From assembly GCA_943737045.1 (NCBI GenBank), contig CALSFV010000208.1:1488001-1552000 (forward strand): a stretch of DNA of 64,000 nucleotides, written 5' to 3'. Under the pieces are notes generated by a model. The model saw only the letters and a program-made list of their open reading frames with translations, did no database searches and had not been told where the DNA came from. Positions 10,898-23,493 of this stretch are shown piece after piece (within the stretch, counting starts at the first letter, position 1; every line of letters starts with the position of its first letter). The stretch comes from Parapristionchus giblindavisi. Its lineage: Eukaryota; Nematoda; Chromadorea; Rhabditida; Diplogasteridae. The translations under genes and the position numbers were made by a program.

Positions 10898-12112
10898 TCA
10901 GGGACTAATGCCGAATTGCGATATATACTTAAATAATCGCAGTTTCGTCGGCAATTATTTAAATGGCTATTTTCATAATTGAACCATACCAGAATACCAC
11001 TATGTTCAGTAGTATGGTGAATTTAATACGTTATCTTGTAATCGCATGATATGCAAAAAAAATTGAAAGCACTCTCACTTAATTTGTGAATATGTAGAAA
11101 GTAAAGCATAAGTGTGAACATGATCTATACATACTGAAATGCGATATGAAATTCTAACCACACAAGTTAATTGAAATCGACTCATTTGCAACAATTTTTA
11201 TAATGGTGTGATTATATTGATTATTTTGAAAGAAACTATATTTCAGCTAATATTGTTGGTTACTATGGTATATTGTTGCGTTCCTACCAGCTAAACGATC
11301 GCTACCATACATAAACATAATATTTAGCACTCTATTCGTTGAGAAAAATCCTTGGCGCTCTGGAGCGGTACACGCGCCGCGGCGCTATGCATTGTGGAGG
11401 ATAATAGATTTTTAATGGCATCAAGACGTAAATCATAATTTTCTCGTTTCTTGTGAGGCTCTCACTCGTTTCTCTCTTTCTCTAACTTTATTGTAATTCA
11501 ATGACATCGGCTCATTATTTCCTATTGTTCGTGTTCATGTAGTTGTCGTTCATGAACAATGTGTTCATGTTCCTGACAACCTCATCAATTTGAGTAAAGT
11601 AGGAAGTGAAGGTAAGAGCAGGATAACGGAGATGGGGTGAGAGAGGGAAAGAAGCAGAGGGAGCGAGAGGTGAAGGATGAAAAAGGGTGGAGGGGTGCTG
11701 AAAAGCGCCTAGTAGCTGTCAAAGGTGCCATTCAATTGACACAAGAGAGCAACTCACAATAATAGTGAATAGATATTAACTTTGACTCTTACACACAGAC
11801 AAGACATACGTCTTCTAGTCCCCTTCTTCATTCTATCTCTCTCTCTCTCTGCCTCTCTAACTCTCTCACTCTCTAATAGAATCACATCCAATTATAGGGA
11901 GTAACTGCACGGAGCTCCGTTTGCCCCCTCCCCTTTTGCCTTTTTTGTGCTCCTCTAAATTAGACACACACTCACTTCTTCTGCTCCTCTGGCGATGGCT
12001 TCACCACAAGGTTCGTTTACCTGCTATTCACACTCCCATAATACTATCTGTTGATTGGATGGATAACTCTCACATTTGCAGTTGATATTGGATCGATCTG
12101 CGAGGATATCTG
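10898..12112. other. Intergenic and probable 5' leader of the next gene
   Basis: AT-rich up to about 11340. A GC-rich patch follows (11355-11390, CGCGCCGCGGCGC), then a purine-rich stretch at 11620-11700 and CT tracts near 11840. A short upstream ORF starts at 11995 (MASPQ). After splicing at GTTCGT...GCAG it would run for 15 codons and stop at TGA just before the ATG at 12113, so it is more likely an upstream ORF than the gene start. Confidence 0.4.
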
Positions 12113-12945
12113 ATGGTTCTCATGGATTTCAAGGTCAGTCTTGTTATACTCTCTAACTTATTGTTGGTCGCTGTCAACGAAGCCTCGTCGACAATATAAT
12201 AATGTACCAGCCTTTGTTCCTTCGTTAACTGGAAATGTTGAGCGGGAAATAATTAGGAACGCGTTCTAGTTAAAATTTGAAATATTCCTAATTTTGTTAA
12301 TCATATTTCGATATCGATACCCTATTGGCATTAATTGAATTTTGCTTTAAGTTTTAATTAAATTAAAATTATTGTTAATTAAATACATTTAATAATTATT
12401 AAATTCAAATAACAGTTCGCTCTGGTCGGTGTCGGTGTTCTCATCGCCATTCTCATCTTCTACTTTGGTCTTTGTCGACGAGAAAACAAGCCGGTCATGC
12501 TCCTTTTGGCTTCAGGTACCCATTCAATTCACTATGTTGACGTTCAAAAGTCGCACATTGCATAGAAGTGAAAATAATGAGAAAGCGTGTGAAAAGAGCG
12601 GAGTGTTCATTTATAAATTATAAATAAAAATTATAAATAATATTTTCCCTTTTTTTGCGAATTTTCAATCACTCAATCTTCTTGGAAACATGAATTAAAT
12701 TGGAATCAATTATGAGACAATCTAGACAAGACTGCAATTTTTATAGTTCAATCTACTTCTATCTCTTTCTATTACATTTAGAATATGCTATTAATTTAAA
12801 TATATTGCACCATTTAGACACTCTGACCCAATGGTGCGTTCGCATCTTCGACGCTCAGAATGAACAGAGAGGTCGTTCCAACACAACGACAAGTGCTGTC
12901 CTCCGTAATGAAGAGGCCATTCCACTAGGCCACGCCCCAGTCTAG
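12113..12945 (+). CDS. Small single-pass membrane protein, 82 residues
   Basis: Exons 12113-12133, 12416-12515 and 12818-12945 (249 bases, in phase). After MVLMDFK comes one strong hydrophobic helix of about 20 residues (VGVGVLIAILIFYFGLC) followed by RRENK, so the C-terminus is probably cytosolic by the positive-inside rule. The tail is hydrophilic with a Ser/Asn/Thr stretch (GRSNTTTSAVL). An in-frame stop upstream of the ATG rules out a longer N-terminus through the same exon. The gene ends about 280 bases before the chemoreceptor. The family is unknown; the role may be as a small accessory membrane protein, which is inference only. Confidence 0.6.
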
Positions 12946-13229
12946 TCATGTCCGTTATTATGTCCATATCTATTCCCATAATAGATGCCGTGCCAAATTA
13001 TCCGCCTAATATTAAATAACGTTGATGCACCAAAGATTGAAGTTCAACAGGGCGTATAAGATCTGTTAATACATGGCATTAAAGAATAATAATCATATTA
13101 TCATCAATGAACTATACGCTCTGATGTTTCTGTGCAATTGGAAATGTTATGATATCCACGAGAAGAGTCTTCAATCTCATTCATTCACTCCTCTCTACTT
13201 TCTCGTTAGAGTATCATTGCTCTTCTTCG

Positions 13230-15475
13230 ATGATATACGAGATCGTCGAACTCGCTGGATGTATCGCGTATGCGGCACTTATTATTGCAATATCGCGAGC
13301 GAAAGTCAAAGCATTCCGCAATCCTTTCTACGTATTCTTTGTCTCAGGAGGTGAGTGTTTAGTAAATTTTCCCATGTTTTAATGATTATATATTTATCAC
13401 ATGCTTACGCATGAACGGAACAGTCGAAATAAGAAAAGAAAATAATAAATAGCATAATGAGGACTCTCAACAAAAAAATGATAATGATTAAAAGTATGAA
13501 AAGAACGAATATGGTATCATCAGGAGTTTACGGTATCCTGTGCGTGTTCTGCTTCACCATGCAGAAGCTGATCAGATCTCCACCGGTAGAAGTGGCCATA
13601 ATGATCAAGGTGTTCCTGCCAGTACATTCATTTTTCCCATATTCTTTTGATCTTTAATCCTCTCATATAGTGTTTCAACTTCCTCGGCGCTTTCGGACAC
13701 ACAATTGGAAAGATCTATGTGATCATCAATCGATATACGGTACTCAGCTCAAAATCCTTAACGGATGTGGTAATGCGTATCCATCAAAAGTAGGGATACA
13801 TCGAGTTTATATTAAGGCTTGGTCCAGAAACGTCATGTACACTCTCCACTTTCTACAATTTGCAATTCCTCTTCTCACCTTGAGTCCGATGCTCATGGCT
13901 GAGATCAACCGATTCGAGAATACTTATGGACCTCCGCTCATTAATACCGTAATAATTAATATTGCAACCTCAATGGCAAGATAGAATTTTAGTGCCTGCG
14001 GGTAACGGCTGCTGTAATCTACGCGTCCTATATCATTATGGGAACGATAATTATGGTCATTACGATGGGAAAGTTGCGAATTCTACTGGTATGTGAGATG
14101 GTTTTACACGCTCACAGCGAAATATCTAATAAGTGTCGATTCGCTACTTCTAGTTTCTTAAAAATGAGACAATTTCTTTCTCCCTTGCAGCGAAGTTGTC
14201 TTGAAGTGACGGTTAGCAATAGCATGTTTCTCACATGTTAGTGAGTAACTGCCTCATATTTGGGTATCTTGAGATCGCGTAACAAGAATTCTGAGAGAAT
14301 TCGCTGTGAGTGTATTGGTTGGCCTGGATAGCATCCCAAATCACTGACAAAATTATCAGAGCAAAATTACATTATTTCCATACATACATCTATTGTCAGA
14401 AAGACATCCATGAGGCGTAAAAACTAATTGTGTCCTACAGTGAAAAAAAACAACAGTGAAATTGCAGACATCAACCGATAGGAAGAAGAACATCGCTGTT
14501 CGACAGCAAATCCTCATCTCGATCTATACAGTCTCTCTGTTCATCACTCATCTATTGAAATGTACCCAACAGATAGCGTTCCTTTCGTCGGAACCAGGAA
14601 AAGACCTTTACAATACCATGGAAATGGTGGTAAGCGTTTTAATTTTGAAATATCTTACATCAGTTATGCAGTGTTCAGAACTTGGAAAATGCAAGAAAAT
14701 GCGGAAAATGCTGTTCAGAAGTTCAGGTGGAAAATGCCCGAAAATGCTCGATTTTGGCTCGAAAAAGGTGGTTTTATACACTTTAAAAGCGTTGAAACTC
14801 GTTGTTTCATGGAAAACAACTAAATTAGGTCATTTATAAAGTATGCTACTCAAATAAATATCGTATGATCCTTTTTTAAGCACCTTGAGCCGAAAATCAG
14901 CGAAAATGCTGCGAAAAATCAACCTAACAAGTCCATATTTAAAATTATCACTTATCATCAATAAAATGCGTCCCCAACACCGTTTGCGACCCATAAACGT
15001 TGATATTGAACAAAAAAACCATTAAAATTTGCTTAAAATCCTCGAAAATGAGCATTTTCAGAGCATTTTCTGGCTGAACTTCTGAACAGCATTTTCCGCA
15101 TTTTCGTGCATTTTCCAAGTTCTGAACACTGCATTACTGTAGTTTTATGTCAGTAACATTTTAATTCAAAATATGACATATTATCACAAAATATTTTATT
15201 GTATTACAAATTGAAAAATTTAATAACGATTCTATGTCCGTGTTCACGTGATATATTAAATGTTTTGATAATTAATTTATTAAACAAAAGATTGATTCTG
15301 ATTTCAGTACCCCTACATCAACGACCTGACAGTATTCTCTCCTCCATTGCTACTGTTATTAGTATCCAGACCTCTTCGAAGACTTCTACTCCGACCTTAC
15401 TATATCGTTTTCGGTCTAGACTCGCCGTATTCTAATTCAACTCTGAATGGAGTACCCGCCTACGGTCATTCTTAG
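13230..15475 (+). CDS. Seven-transmembrane chemoreceptor, srg/srv-like
   Basis: Seven exons: 13230-13350, 13524-13609, 13671-13769, 13817-13948, 13993-14088, 14468-14629 and 15308-15475. They total 864 bases (287 residues), all in phase. Hydrophobic segments in order suggest seven membrane helices. Family-like marks include AFRNPFYVFF after helix 1, INRY after helix 3, and the end of helix 7 with FSPPLLLLLVSRPLRR, as in nematode serpentine receptors of the Srg superfamily. The likely role is odorant or pheromone sensing through a G protein in ciliated neurons, by family. Exon 4 is entered by an AAG acceptor after a 47-base intron. An in-frame ATG at 13149 could add 27 residues. The exact subfamily (srg or srv) is not settled. 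Confidence 0.85.
14661..15139. repeat. Inverted-repeat element in chemoreceptor intron
   Basis: The left end (CAGTTATGCAGTGTTCAGAA) is repeated inverted at the right end (CAGTAATGCAGTGTTCAGAA on the minus strand, with one difference). The inner arms continue with AAAATGC-rich repeats (GGAAAATGCTGTTCAGAAG and its complement). The element lies wholly in the last intron (14630-15307). It is a non-autonomous DNA transposon-like hairpin; the CAGTG terminus is compatible with hAT-type ends, but no clear 8-bp target duplication is seen. Confidence 0.65.
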
Positions 15476-15480
15476 ACATT

Positions 15481-15486
15481 AATAAA
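15481..15486 (+). promoter_or_regulatory. Poly(A) signal AATAAA of the chemoreceptor
   Basis: AATAAA begins only six bases after the TAG stop of the chemoreceptor, implying a very short 3' UTR. Confidence 0.55.
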
Positions 15487-15910
15487 CCACAAATTCTTCC
15501 AAGAATAGCTACTTGAGGGCACATAACCTGCACTCTTGAACCATCTCTGTTGTCATTTATGCACTATCTGCATGTTTCCTTGAACTTACAAAGTTCTATT
15601 ATACCTTCAATCTCTTGATTTATAAATTATGATCTGAAAGATGATGATGTTTGTCTAATGATGTTATATGCCTTTTTTCTATCATCGTCATTTGCGAATA
15701 TAGGGCGCATATTATTTGTCTGCCTTTTCTCGCAACTAAAGTATAGTATGCAAAGATACATGAGTCAACCCTCTAAAGAATTGAGGAAGAAAATCTAGGA
15801 AGAAACATAATATGTAATCGACGAAGCACACGATATGATTCAAATATATTAATAGAATTATTGATAATAAACCATTCCGCCTAGTATTGTTCACAATGAT
15901 TACCCTATTG

Positions 15911-15916
15911 TTTATT
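15911..15916 (-). promoter_or_regulatory. Poly(A) signal AATAAA of the SLC17-like gene
   Basis: TTTATT on the plus strand reads AATAAA for the minus-strand transporter, about 77 bases past its stop codon at 15993. Confidence 0.5.
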
Positions 15917-15992
15917 ATAAAAACTGTAGCCGTACTAACAAATACCGATAACCTCACTAATCATATTTGTAATATGGATAACACAATAATTC

Positions 15993-18720
15993 TTATTTAC
16001 AATCAGATTGTGCACTGTTATCTTCTGTTCTTCTGAACGATTCCTTCGCATAAGGTCGTAGTTGGGCGTGAACGAAGGGTTGATAGCAAATGTTGCCCTG
16101 CAAATATCACTTTTAGAATAATTCGCCATTCCACATTACAATAGAATGTTTTTTTTTAAACCATAAGGTTTGCGGATAGTTCAATTGAAAAACTGTTAAT
16201 AATGAATTGTATGTATCAACCAACGTTGTATTCATTTTTTTTCGATCAGTACCCTCAGTTCTAACAATAAAATATGATTTATTTTAAAAAAAAGACGAGT
16301 GTTTCTCACTAGTGTTAATAATCCGACATGTATATAGAAAAATGTCTGCCACTGATAGAATTCATCATCGTGTACAATCCAAATGAATAGGAGAGGCTCG
16401 AGAAGAGAAGAGAGGGATTTGAATAATTGAACATTACCGATTACGAAAAATGCATACGGCCTGAAAAAAATACAGTCTGTCCGTCATTCAATCGGATTAG
16501 TGTATTTGAAATTGAATGCGTTTCGTACAACGTGTAGTACACTAGCCATTCAACAACTTGTAAGTTGTAAAATAATCATCATATCATTACATACCCACTC
16601 ATGAGCACTCCTCCTTTATAAAATGCACCGACATTTCCGCCAATCAAAAATTGAAAGATTATTTGCAATATTAGCTGAAATAAATCCGTGTCTCCTTAAT
16701 GTCAGTTCAATATATAGTACCTGTAATGTCCTGTCTCCCGGTGTGATCAAACCTATCACAAGTAGGACAAACGCCGAGAGTTGCAGTGATATGAATGTAA
16801 ATAAACGGATCTTTGTCGCCTCAGAGACACATCTGAATGATTAATGAGAAAGACGAGAAGGCTATGCGCATACCGCAAGGAATCGCTCGCTATGCCTGAG
16901 GCGATTTTGCCCACGAGGAAGGCATATCCAGGTAGGCTAACGGCTATCGCGTTTTCGCCTGAATCAGGGTATAATGAATATATTATCCACTTTTAAGATT
17001 CACACCAGGATTATATCCTATCTTAGCGAAAAATTTTGCCGAATAAGTCATCATCATTATGGACGCTGTGGTATCCACGAACGCTGCTATCCACAGCGCA
17101 TAAACTCTTACGTCGGTGAGAATTGCCTGCAATGATCAAGGATCATTGTTTTTTTTTTACTTAAGGGGACATTATATCAAAATATTTTTGTTACTCCTTC
17201 AGTCTACCTTATATGGCACAGTGATTTGCGTATTATCCGTTCGTTCCTTTCCTCGTTCAATTCTTGCTATCTCTATTGAGGTAGCGACTGAATCTCTCGG
17301 ATGATCGCTATAGATCAGAGTCCACAATAGCGTAGAACCAAATGCGATTCCTCCCATGGCGAAATAGACGCTCCTCCATCCATACGCCCCCAACATCTGA
17401 ATTATGATCAATTTAATTTAATTGATTTCTAAGATGCCCCAATTAGAAGGGGGGGGGAGACTTTTGATTATCGAGACATGTAATGATGATTGCGAACTCG
17501 AGTTCTACATATCATACACATATTTTTTTTGTGTTTCTCTTGCTACTTACATATCCAGCTAGAGGCATTTCCACGGCGGCCTTAATCACTGTAAAAGATG
17601 ACAGGAGTGAGAGTATTATGGCGGTTTCCGAGATTGGCGACCACCTTGTCACAATTAAACCGACCAAGCTGAAGTCCGCCGAGTAGGAAATACCCTGAAC
17701 TGTCTATCTGTCTCAGACTGGAGCTTTTATCAATTGGGATCCAATTTGGAAAACCTGTATGCATCTAATTATGACAGCTGTCACCATCGAGAAATCAATG
17801 CAATCCGGTACCAGACATGTCGAGATTGTTGATAAGAGTCCTTAAATAGTACTATAATATGATTTAAGCTTCAATCGTTGCGAGGAGCTCCATGAGAGCT
17901 TGCTCTACCTGCACATATGATAGTGTATCTGGCTCCGTATCGTGAGAAGAGCCAATTGAAAGGATACATTCCGATGAGCGTTCCCACTGCAGTTGCGGTT
18001 AACAAATAGTTCTTCTCATCATCGTTGTAGATTCGGAAGGTTGAATCATTCTTGAATTGATCACTATATTATTAATAATAAATATCTTTACTTATTATTT
18101 TTTAATATTTACTCCATCAGAAAAAATAAAACACTGGTATTAAACAACACTGGTATTATATTCTCACTTGATCAATTTGACTAATAAAGAAGTACCCTCT
18201 TTGATCGTTATAACAATATAGCATGTATCAATGAGAGTGTGAATAGAAGGGAAGAAATAGGAAATAATCCTCTCCTCATTTGTTGCGATAGAGCGTACTT
18301 TTTGCAACTACATTTGTATTCATCATATCATTTCCTCACCAGACACCGGAAATGACCAAAGAAGAAAAGGGTTCGTCCGAGCAAAGAATATGTATTCTGT
18401 CACTTTATCGTTTCACGTCTCAGCGCTCTTTTAATTTCACTCGTCAGGATCAGAAATATTTGAGAATTCATGAAAATTTCTAAGAGTTGGTATGGTTATT
18501 TATGGCAGACATCCTACTACTGTATATTAATTAATAGGGGCAGACCTATTGATTCTCCCACTCATATGCCTACCGTGCTTTGCTCCTCCATGTAGAGCAT
18601 AGTGTAAGAGAAGACATCGGGACCGATCATAAGTGATCCGAGCATGAGAAACGTAACGAACACTATTGCATAACGGAAGAGATGACGCAGCGAGCGAAGA
18701 TTTTGCTTCACCCACAGCAT
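15993..18720 (-). CDS. SLC17-like major facilitator transporter
   Basis: Eleven exons: 18720-18574, 18050-17909, 17840-17755, 17694-17551, 17396-17208, 17126-17006, 16958-16874, 16832-16721, 16674-16595, 16460-16310 and 16097-15993. The sum is 1362 bases, exactly 454 codons, giving 453 residues. The protein has about twelve hydrophobic segments. Typical features are the WLFSRYGARY loop after helix 2, RCIQGISYSADF in helix 4, and GAYGWRSVYF, a form of the GWR-type motif found near helix 6 in SLC17/anion-cation symporters. The likely role is organic or inorganic anion transport in the plasma or vesicle membrane; the substrate cannot be read from sequence. Exon 3 must use an AAG acceptor (TATTTAAG): the nearby TAG site leads to a stop. 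Exon 2 also begins after an AAG. The N-terminus is short with no long lumenal loop. Confidence 0.85.
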
Positions 18721-20194
18721 TCTATAAGCAATAAAAGTCATCACATACGAAGATCAGCATAAAAATATGTGGTTTATAATGGGAAACGATAGCTGAAGTG
18801 AAGAGAGAAGAGAATTGTGGTCGAACGAAGGGCAGTTTCAATTAAGGGGCGAATGAAATGACACGGCCTATTCATACCTTGACACCTTTCACTTTCCCAC
18901 CATAAGATCAAAACATATACAAGAATCGGAATGGAACAATTGATTTGAGGTGCCATCTGTCACCTATATGGAGGAAAACTATGAAATAAAAGTGAACGAC
19001 AGTGGTACAGCGAGAGAGGAGTTTAATCTCGTCCCACCCTCCATTTTTCAACCCTATCTCTCCATTCTATCCCAATCATACTCGTTTGATCAACAACAGT
19101 GAGAACACTCTGTCTGGGGAAGGGGGGATTGGCACATTTGAATATGTATACGATGCACAATCAGGTTGTCGAGAGTTGTCGAGAGGCAATAGATATTCTA
19201 TCGCATGTCATTTGACATCATACTAGAAACATTATCATAGTTCTCTTCTCCGCTGTCAATCAATCATATTTAACTGTCTAGACCTCATTCATCATAAACC
19301 ATGTTACATTCCGCTCTCATTCAAATTTTCTCGATCTCTAGAATACTCTCCAATCTTTTTTTTTGTTATAGATCACATCCGATTCGTTCAGTTCAAGAGC
19401 GTAACAAAAAGTTTCATAAAGACGATCGTATCTTTTAAAGAGGGACCTAGTCTTATTCTTCCCCTCTCTATCTATACCTCTACTAGTCTATTGGTATCTT
19501 TAGTACTCAAGCTAAGCCCCGCCCACTATCCTCCTTTCTTCCAGAATCCACTTGAATACAGCATTGTCACTCTCTACCTTTCACTTTCTCCGATCTCAAT
19601 CATTATGATTCATTCACTGATCTGTCTTAATATTCATCTTCTCTCATTCTACCCTGATCACTCCTGAATTGCGTCTATCACACACGGCGTTTATAAGACT
19701 CCGCCCAATTTCGCGTTTTATTCATTTAAGCATATTTCTCTTTCTCTTCGAGATGCCTTGATTCGTAAGTGCACATCTCGCCTTCGTTTGTTCTATTCTG
19801 TGTCTCTACACACTCTCGTATTCTGACTCATCTCTCTCTATCAACCTGTCTCTTCCGTTCTCTCCATTCCTCTCTATCTATCTATCTCTGCACGCTTGCA
19901 TCTATCTTCTTATTTCTCCATGTCATTTCATATCACTTCATCTTCGATCAACCTTCTATGATTATCTTGGTACTTCTTCTTCTCCTCATTGATCCCTCAT
20001 ATTCACTCTTTGGTTCAAATGCACATCCATGATTCACAACATCTCCCATATTCCTATCCTCTGCCAATTCCTTCAGAGCTCGTTGTAATACCCTTATTCT
20101 ATTCCGAATATCACATTTTTTCACAACCATCAACTCTTGTGACTATAGGGCCTCACTTCAGATCTTCGATCATCAAACTCTTTATTCATCTAAA
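18721..20194. other. Divergent intergenic region
   Basis: Shared upstream region of the SLC17-like gene (minus) and the nse-1-like gene (plus). It is pyrimidine-rich between 19740 and 20190, with many TCTCTC and TTCATC words. GC-box-like words AGCCCCGCCCAC (19514) and CTCCGCCCA (19700) stand out against the AT-rich background. No coding exon is supported. Confidence 0.45.
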
Positions 20195-23100
20195 ATGAAT
20201 GGCGACGACGCAAATGTTCCTCTGACTGTGTCCATAAATGATATACTGGAGAAAAGCAGAAGATACAGTGATGATCATAAGGAACTCATACAGTATTCGA
20301 TAAGAAATACGTTCGTAACGGTACGCTCATCCTAATCTCAAAAAAAATGATTAGAAAATTCTCGTTCTCTCAATCATTTTAACAAGAATGTCGATTACCC
20401 CTTATGAATCATTCAATGTTTTATAAACTTTTTTCCTTTGTAGACCAAGCAATACTACATCGCCTATATACGCATCTGTCTAGCTCCACTGATATGTGAG
20501 TCGTCCCGGTTTTCACTTATCTCTGATCATTAGCACCTCTGGCCACCTGCTTGATTGTGTTATAATTGTGGAGCAGCATTGTCCTATTGTGCATGTATTC
20601 ATTACAATTGTCTTAACCGTGTCTCTATTCCAGTGGGTTGTGATACAGCTCTATCAGTAGAAGAATACAAAATGGTTCGGTTTACTGAAGTGACCAAAGA
20701 AGCCATCGATGAACTAGTAGGAAATCTCATTCGTCATTGTAATGTCTACCTGGATCGAGTTAGCATTATTCGTATTGTCATATATTTCCTAATTATAAAT
20801 AATCTGAAGAGAGGGATGAGGATTGCGTGTGGGACTGCAAAGAATAGGAAGAGAAACTTGAGACGAGAGCGAAGAGAGACTGAGGAGATGTGGAGAGACC
20901 TCTGATCTCTTTGAGGAAAAAGAAGTATAGGATGAATAGAAGAGTGGAAGAAGAGATTGTGGTGGACCTTGATTCACACTTTCATTGTAAAAATAGTTTA
21001 GTATATCAAATAATGCAGTGTATCAGCATGATAATCACTATTTATTATCGACCGCCTTCGAAAATCGTAAATTACAGCAAGGATATCGTCTGGAAAGAAT
21101 GATCAGAGACAGGGATAACACTTTCATGATCGCTTTGGTTCATGATATATCCATATACGATCATGAGAACATTGGAACAAAGTTCACGTAAGCTCCGCAA
21201 ACCTTTGTTGTTATTTTTGATCTTTGATCTTTGATCTTTTATAGCCCAGTCGAGCTTGATCTGATCTTTCGCTGGATGGACGCACTATTTGATGAGCCTG
21301 ATGGAATGACAGAGGAGAGAGCATTGAAAATAGCGAAGAAAGTTCAGATCGATGAAGAAAGATCCGAAACTATCCTCGAGCGGCTAGTCAGCAATTACCT
21401 AATTGAAAAGGTAGATGTCCTACGAACTTTTGCATTTGAGTAGCTGTATTTTGTTTGCCTAGATGCATACAACATATTGCATAAAAATTGTACGTTTTGA
21501 TAATCAATACAGTACATTCATCCAATCCTGAAGACCTATCGGTTGTACGGTAGTTTGATTAACAAGCTTTCCGGAAGTATTAATAGTGCAATCAATCATT
21601 GTGTTCGTTTATTGCTTCCCAAGTGAAATAGATCTGAGTGCGGATTATTCGGATTAAAACGTTGAGAAAGAACATTAATCGTCTCTGTTTTCCTACTCTC
21701 CCTTTCTGATTCGTCTAATCTCTGTTTCCTTTCTTCTGCTAGTTCTCTGTTCTCTCTTTCACTGATCATCACCATAACTGAGTACAACTTTTTATAAAAC
21801 ATTTGAAATAATGCCATACAAGATTAGTTGGGCACTCCTCCGCAATGAAAATAATCTAACAAATTTATTATGCGAAACTGAATTATATCATTATTCCAGT
21901 TCGACAATAAATTCTTCATCACCGCACGAGGAATGTTGGAGTGCCATCCATCGATTGTTCATAGTATCCCACTAATTCTCTGTCCTCATTGTTATCGGAT
22001 GGTCGTCATGGTATGGAATTTAAAAAAAAAATTTCGAAATTCTTACATTCTCTTCATCTATTCAACTTGTTTCTCCTCATTTGATTAATTTTGTTCTTCT
22101 TCTTCACTTCCAATCTCTTCTTCTCAAGTTTTAAAATTTATCATTCTAGACTCAACTCGCTTCCAAGGAAGGAGAATTGATAATAGATGAACCACACAAG
22201 AATTGTCCATCGAAAAGGTACTTGATTATAATATCGAAGCTTAATTGAAAGCCACCGGCTTTTTTTGCATACGACAGACAAAGTGTTAACCTATCTTTAT
22301 GCTCTCAAGAAGTATTTCAACATTTAAAAGAACTAGAATATCAAGGGAAGTCATTCCGATCCTTCTCACGCTTGAATCTCACACTTTTTATTTGATCGCA
22401 CTGTAAGATGAAGATAAGAAATTGAGATCGTGTGAATTTCTCATCAAGCAGAATTTTTTTAAATTCATTTTTTTAGTTGTGAAGAAAACATGCAAGTGAC
22501 ATGTGTACCTTCGACGCTCAGGATATGTGGAACTCCAAATGTTCATGATAAGGTGAGGAATTGAGATGAGATAGAGGAAGATAAGGTCAGGGAGAGATAT
22601 TCTGAAGCTCGAGATAAAGAGCATTAAAACATTCCCATATGACTTTGTTTCTCTTTATCCTACCCAAAGTTTAAAAAAAAATTTAGTCGAGCACATTTTG
22701 ACGCCATAACAAAAAAAAACTACTAGCTACAATTGAATCTAACATAACTATTAATGTCTAACTCCTGGTTCTTCTTCGTCTTCTTCATTCATTCCACTAT
22801 CATAGATGGCGTATGCTTCAGAATGACCCTATCTTGCAAAATAACAATGAATTTGGAATGAGCGCAAAGTGTCATCGGTCTCTGTGCAATCATTTTACAT
22901 CTGCTCTGTCTTTTTCTCTGTCTCTCAATCCTCTAAGTTTCTTGAACATTTCTTTGCTCTTAAGGTCTTTCTGTATTACACGGTTCTGAAAAAAGGTTGG
23001 AAACTCGAAAACGGATACTCAAGATTTGAATTAATGGGCGCGTATAATGTGCGGGAATTCAACGTTTCATTTCAGATTGAGAGTTTCCGAGGTCTGAAGA

Positions 23101-23493
23101 AAATGAAAAATGAGAAAAAGAAATTCCAGAATTAAATCATTTTTAAATCACAGAAGTATACAGTCAGAAATTCGGAATTTTAATTCCTGCACCTTATCCC
23201 CGCCTGCAATGTAATTCAAATTTCGTGGGCTTTTTTAATGCTTGTAAACTCGCCGATTTCGAATTTTCCCTTTTATTAAGCTCTCTCTCGCATATCCTTC
23301 ATCTCTCATTTCATTTGAGGGTATACGTAATGAGATCGGATCCGAATCGGAATCAAATGTCGACCATCCGCTCCTTTTGGCTGCTGAAGACGAGGAGGCC
23401 ATGGCCACAGAGAAATGGGACGATGGTGAAGAAGGGACTTATGTACCCACTCCATTAGAGAGAATCCTCCTAAAGGAGAAGAATCTCATGTAA
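20195..23493 (+). CDS. nse-1: Nse1-like SMC5/6 complex subunit
   Basis: Exons 20195-20320, 20444-20495, 20634-20758, 21078-21187, 21245-21410, 21900-22010, 22150-22217, 22477-22552 and probably 23281-23493 (348 residues in phase). The core matches Nse1: a winged-helix region (FTPVELDLIFRWMDALF, then SETILERLVSNYLIEK and FITARGMLE) followed by CPHC, the start of the variant RING. Nse1 is a subunit of the SMC5-SMC6 complex, pairs with Nse3 and acts in DNA repair in the nucleus. The RING is unusual: after CPHC only scattered cysteines follow, so zinc binding and E3 activity are doubtful. The last exon (acidic tail ending KEKNLM) needs an AAG acceptor after a 728-base intron; 23075-23134 is an alternative end. 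Membership of the first two exons is inferred from phase only. Confidence 0.7.
21216..21240 (+). repeat. TTTGATC heptamer repeat in nse-1 intron 4
   Basis: Three full units abut the 3' splice site of exon 5. The pyrimidine-rich end of the last unit forms part of the acceptor tract (CTTTTATAG). Confidence 0.75.

Larger units (their letters stand above)
15476..15992. other. Convergent 3' intergenic region
   Basis: Lies between the stop of the plus-strand chemoreceptor and the stop of the minus-strand transporter. It holds the poly(A) signals of both genes and otherwise AT-rich sequence with no exon. Confidence 0.5.

Noticed and set aside
13230..18720. Operon of chemoreceptor and transporter
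   Set aside because: The two genes are convergent, each with its own poly(A) signal.
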